A stretch of DNA of 64,000 bases from Caulobacter sp. (GTDB taxonomy: Bacteria > Pseudomonadota > Alphaproteobacteria > Caulobacterales > Caulobacteraceae): NCBI GenBank assembly GCA_021741355.1, contig JAIOXZ010000020.1:1-64000 (forward strand). Reading direction: 5' to 3'. How positions within the stretch are numbered: position 1 is the first letter of the stretch; every line of letters starts with the position of its first letter. The notes below the pieces were generated by a model. It saw only the letters and a list, made by a program, of their open reading frames with translations, searched no databases and was not told the DNA's origin. Positions 61,013-64,000 of this stretch are shown here, one piece after another. Made by a program: the position numbers and the translations under genes.

Positions 61013-62665
61013 ATGAACCGCAAACTGACTGTGACCCTGGGGGTCGTCGCCCTCGTGCTGGTGGCCGGCTTCGTCGCCTTCCAGCAGTTCTGGATCTACA
61101 TCCCCGGCGTGATCGGGCGGATCAAGAATCCGATCCAGCCCTTCCATGAAGTCACCTGGGCCTCCGGCGCCGCGCCGGCCCTGGCCCCGGGCGCGAAACG
61201 ACCGCCCAACGTCATCGTCATCGTCGCGGACGACCTGGGCATCAACGATCTCCAGTCGACCGGCGAAGGCGTGGCCAACGGCGCCGTCGCCACGCCGAGC
61301 ATAGACTCCCTCGCCCGCGACGGCGTCAGCTTCACCAACGGCTATGCCGGCAACGCGACCTGCTCGCCCTCGCGGGCGGCGATGATGACCGGCCGCTATC
61401 CGACCCGGTTCGGATTCGAGTTCACCTCAGTGCCGGTGTCCTTCGCCCGCAACATCGTCAGGCTCGGCGGTCACGGGCCGATCAAGCCGATCTTCTACGA
61501 GGATCGCGTCGCCGCCATGCCGGCGGTCGAGGACCTGGGCGTCCCGGCCAGCGAAGTCACGCTCGCCGAAACCATGAAGTCCGCCGGCTATCGGACCCTG
61601 CACATCGGCAAATGGCACCTGGGCGAGGCGGAAGGTCTGCGTCCCCAGGACCAGGGCTTCGACGACACGCTCGGCTTCTACGCCGGCGGCGGCATGTTCC
61701 TGCCGGCCAATGACCCCAATGTCGTGAATTCGAAGCAGGAGTTCGATGCGATCGACCGGTTCCTGTGGGCCAACCTGCCCTTCTCCGTCCGGTTCAACGG
61801 CAGCAAGCCGTTCCACCCGCGCAACTACATCACCGACTACTTCGGTGACGAGGCGGTCAGCGCGATCAAGGCCAACAAGGATCGTCCGTTCTTCATGTAC
61901 CTGGCGTTCAACGCCCCGCACACGCCGCTCCAGGCCCTGAAGTCCGACTACGACGCCCTGTCGTCGATCAAGGACCACCGCCTGCGCGTCTACGCCGCGA
62001 TGATCATGGCGCTCGACCGCAACGTCGCCAAGGTGCTGGCGGAGCTGGAAGCCCAGGGCCTGACCGAAGACACCATCGTCATCTTCACCAGCGACAACGG
62101 GGGGGCCAACTACATCGGCCTGCCGGACATCAACAAACCCTACCGCGGCTTCAAGGCGACCTTCTTCGAGGGCGGGGTGCGGGTGCCGTTCTTCGTCCGC
62201 TGGCCGGGCCAGATCCAGCCCGGCTCGACCAGTCCGGCCCGGGCCATGCACTTCGATATCTTCGCCACCGCCGCCACGGCCGGACGCGCGCCGGCCGCCA
62301 AGCCCGGCGTGCTCGACGGCGTCGACCTGCTGACCCTGGCCAAGGGCGGGGCTGCGGACCGGCCGCTGTTCTTCCGCTCCGGCCATTACCGCGTGGTCAT
62401 TTCCGGAGACTGGAAGCTGCAGCTGTCCGAGCGGCCGAAGAAGGCCTGGCTGTTCAATCTGAAGTCTGATCCGACCGAACAGTCCAACGTCGCCGCGGCC
62501 AACCCCGCGGTCGTGGCCTCGCTCACCGCGATGCTCGACGCCCAGGACCGGCGCGCCGCCAAACCGATCTGGCCGGCGCTGATCGAGGGTCCGATCTGGA
62601 TCGACAAGCCGGTCGACGGCACGCCGATGCCGAAGGACGCGGAATACGTGATGTGGGCTAACTGA
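61013..62665 (+). CDS. Type I sulfatase (Cys-type, formylglycine dependent)
   Basis: NVIVIVADDLGINDL; CSPSRAAMMTGRYPTRFGFE sulfatase signature; FTSDNGGAN. Confidence 0.95.
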   Translation: MNRKLTVTLGVVALVLVAGFVAFQQFWIYIPGVIGRIKNPIQPFHEVTWASGAAPALAPGAKRPPNVIVIVADDLGINDLQSTGEGVANGAVATPSIDSLARDGVSFTNGYAGNATCSPSRAAMMTGRYPTRFGFEFTSVPVSFARNIVRLGGHGPIKPIFYEDRVAAMPAVEDLGVPASEVTLAETMKSAGYRTLHIGKWHLGEAEGLRPQDQGFDDTLGFYAGGGMFLPANDPNVVNSKQEFDAIDRFLWANLPFSVRFNGSKPFHPRNYITDYFGDEAVSAIKANKDRPFFMYLAFNAPHTPLQALKSDYDALSSIKDHRLRVYAAMIMALDRNVAKVLAELEAQGLTEDTIVIFTSDNGGANYIGLPDINKPYRGFKATFFEGGVRVPFFVRWPGQIQPGSTSPARAMHFDIFATAATAGRAPAAKPGVLDGVDLLTLAKGGAADRPLFFRSGHYRVVISGDWKLQLSERPKKAWLFNLKSDPTEQSNVAAANPAVVASLTAMLDAQDRRAAKPIWPALIEGPIWIDKPVDGTPMPKDAEYVMWAN

Positions 62666-63458
62666 CCCGCAGCTGATGCAGGGCGATCCCGGCGGCGACC
62701 GCGACATTCAGCGAGTCGAAGCCGGGCGCCATCGGGATCGAGACCGTCCGGCAACGGGCCAGGGTTGCGTCAGGCAGCCCTGGTCCTTCCGCGCCGAGCA
62801 GCAGGGCCGGCCGGGTAATCGCAGGCAGCCGTGACAGCGCCACGCTGCCGGCCGGGCTGAGGGCGACCGGTGTGAACCGGCGCCGTTCCAGCAGGTCGAT
62901 CAGGTCCTCGCCGTCCTCCAGCGACGCCCAGGGAACCCGCAGCACGCCCCCGACCGAGACCCGGATCGCCTTGCGATACAGCGGGTCGCAGCAGGTCGGA
63001 TCCAGCAGCACCGCGTCCACGCCGAAGCCGGCGGCGTTGCGGAACAGCCCGCCCATGTTGTCGTGATTGGCGATCCCGACCATCGCCAGCACCAGCGCCG
63101 CCTCGGGCAGGCCCGCCAGCAGGGTGTCGGCCGAAAGCGGCGGGGCGCGCTCGGCCAGCGCCAGAATGCCCCGGTGCAGCTCGAACCCGACGATCGTGTC
63201 CAGCACCGGCTGACTGGCCAGGAACACCGGAACATCCTCCGCCAGCTGCTCGAGGATCGGCGTCAGCTTCTCTCGCCGCTTGGCGGCGATCAGCACCGAC
63301 AGCGGCCGGAACCGGTCCTGCCCGGCCAGCACCCGCAGGACGGTCTCGCCCTCGGCGATGAAGCGCCCCTGCCGCCCGACCAGGTCCCGCTCGCGGATGT
63401 CGCGATAGGCGTCCAGGCGGACGTCGGCGGGGTCGTCGATGGGGATGTAGGTGGGGAT
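62658..63458 (-). CDS. TrmH/SpoU-family RNA methyltransferase; start codon uncertain
   Basis: IPTYIPIDDPADVRLDAYRDIRERDLVGRQGRFIAEGETVLRVL; MVGIANHDNMGGLFRNAAGFGVDAVLLDPTCCDPLYRKAIRVSVG; LLLGAEGPGL. Confidence 0.88.
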   Translation of the reverse strand: MPTYIPIDDPADVRLDAYRDIRERDLVGRQGRFIAEGETVLRVLAGQDRFRPLSVLIAAKRREKLTPILEQLAEDVPVFLASQPVLDTIVGFELHRGILALAERAPPLSADTLLAGLPEAALVLAMVGIANHDNMGGLFRNAAGFGVDAVLLDPTCCDPLYRKAIRVSVGGVLRVPWASLEDGEDLIDLLERRRFTPVALSPAGSVALSRLPAITRPALLLGAEGPGLPDATLARCRTVSIPMAPGFDSLNVAVAAGIALHQLRVS

Positions 63459-63469
63459 CGCCTGCGCCT

Positions 63470-64000
63470 CTAGAAGCTCTTGGGCATGCCCAGCACGTGG
63501 GTGCCCACGTGGCTGAGGATCAGGTTCGTGCTGATCGGGGCCACCTGATAGAGCCGCGTCTCGCGGAACTTGCGCTCGATGTCGTACTCCTCGGCGAAAC
63601 CGAAGCCGCCGTGGGTCTGGATACAGGTGTCGGCGGCGGCCCAGCTGGCCTCGCTGGCCAGCATCTTGGCCATATTCGCCTCGGTGCCGCACGGCTGGCC
63701 GGCGTCGAACAGGGCGGCCGCGTGGTCAACCGCCAGGGCGGCCGCGGAGAGCTGGACGTAGTTGCGGGCGATGGGGAACTGCACCCCCTGGTTCTCGCCG
63801 ATGGCCCGGCCGAACACGGAGCGTTCCTTGGCGTAGGCGCTCGACCTGTCGATGAAGAACCGGCCGTCGCCGATACATTCAGCGGCGATCAGGATGCGTT
63901 CGGCGTTCATGCCGTCGAGGATGTAGCGGAAGCCCTTGCCCTCCTCCCCGACCAGGTTCTCGACCGGCACCTCGAGGTTGTCGAAGAACAGCTCGGTGGT
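63470..64000 (-). CDS. Acyl-CoA dehydrogenase family protein, C-terminal part, truncated by window edge
   Basis: TTELFFDNLEVPVENLVGEEGKGFRYILDGMNAERILIAAECIGDGR; IQTHGGFGFAEEYDIERKFRETRLYQVAPISTNLILSHVGTHVLGMPKSF. Confidence 0.94.
   Translation of the reverse strand, partial: TTELFFDNLEVPVENLVGEEGKGFRYILDGMNAERILIAAECIGDGRFFIDRSSAYAKERSVFGRAIGENQGVQFPIARNYVQLSAAALAVDHAAALFDAGQPCGTEANMAKMLASEASWAAADTCIQTHGGFGFAEEYDIERKFRETRLYQVAPISTNLILSHVGTHVLGMPKSF

Noticed and set aside
61427-62707. 426-aa minus-strand ORF
   Set aside because: Antisense to sulfatase

Overview
This 64 kb GC-rich window looks like an alphaproteobacterial chromosome, probably Caulobacterales/Phenylobacterium-like (inferred from gene content and repeat style, not tested). 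No tRNA, rRNA, CRISPR array or transposase was recognised. The central theme, about 17.5-49.2 kb, is a nitrogen-scavenging super-locus. It contains a urease operon (ureD-A-[small His-rich membrane protein]-B-C-E-F-[DUF3995]-G), purine catabolism from xanthine to glyoxylate plus urea (xdhABC, membrane cytochrome-c urate oxidase puuD, uraH, uraD, puuE, allantoicase, allA) with malate synthase A next to it, a reordered uracil (Rut) pathway (rutE divergent from rutBCDA, no rutF/rutG in the window), and nucleoside hydrolase plus ribokinase. Flanking accessory modules are a TetR/FAD-oxidase/PhlG-like C-C hydrolase cluster, a selD/mnmH divergent pair, a TonB receptor next to a TPR-sulfotransferase, a meta-cleavage-like aromatic cluster, an ECF sigma/anti-sigma/subtilase/Ala-Gly-Ser-rich secreted protein module, and a lipoprotein formylglycine-generating enzyme near a Cys-type sulfatase. 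Two signals stand out. (1) A shared bipartite motif GGGATGAAAC-N13-CGTTT sits upstream of the subtilase and of the low-complexity secreted protein, and occurs as a perfect palindrome so that it also faces the ECF gene. This suggests a compact, self-contained ECF regulon. (2) Several families of composite palindromic repeats are present; two copies lie in frame inside protein-coding genes (xdhC and the small urease-operon protein), resembling Rickettsia palindromic elements in behaviour.
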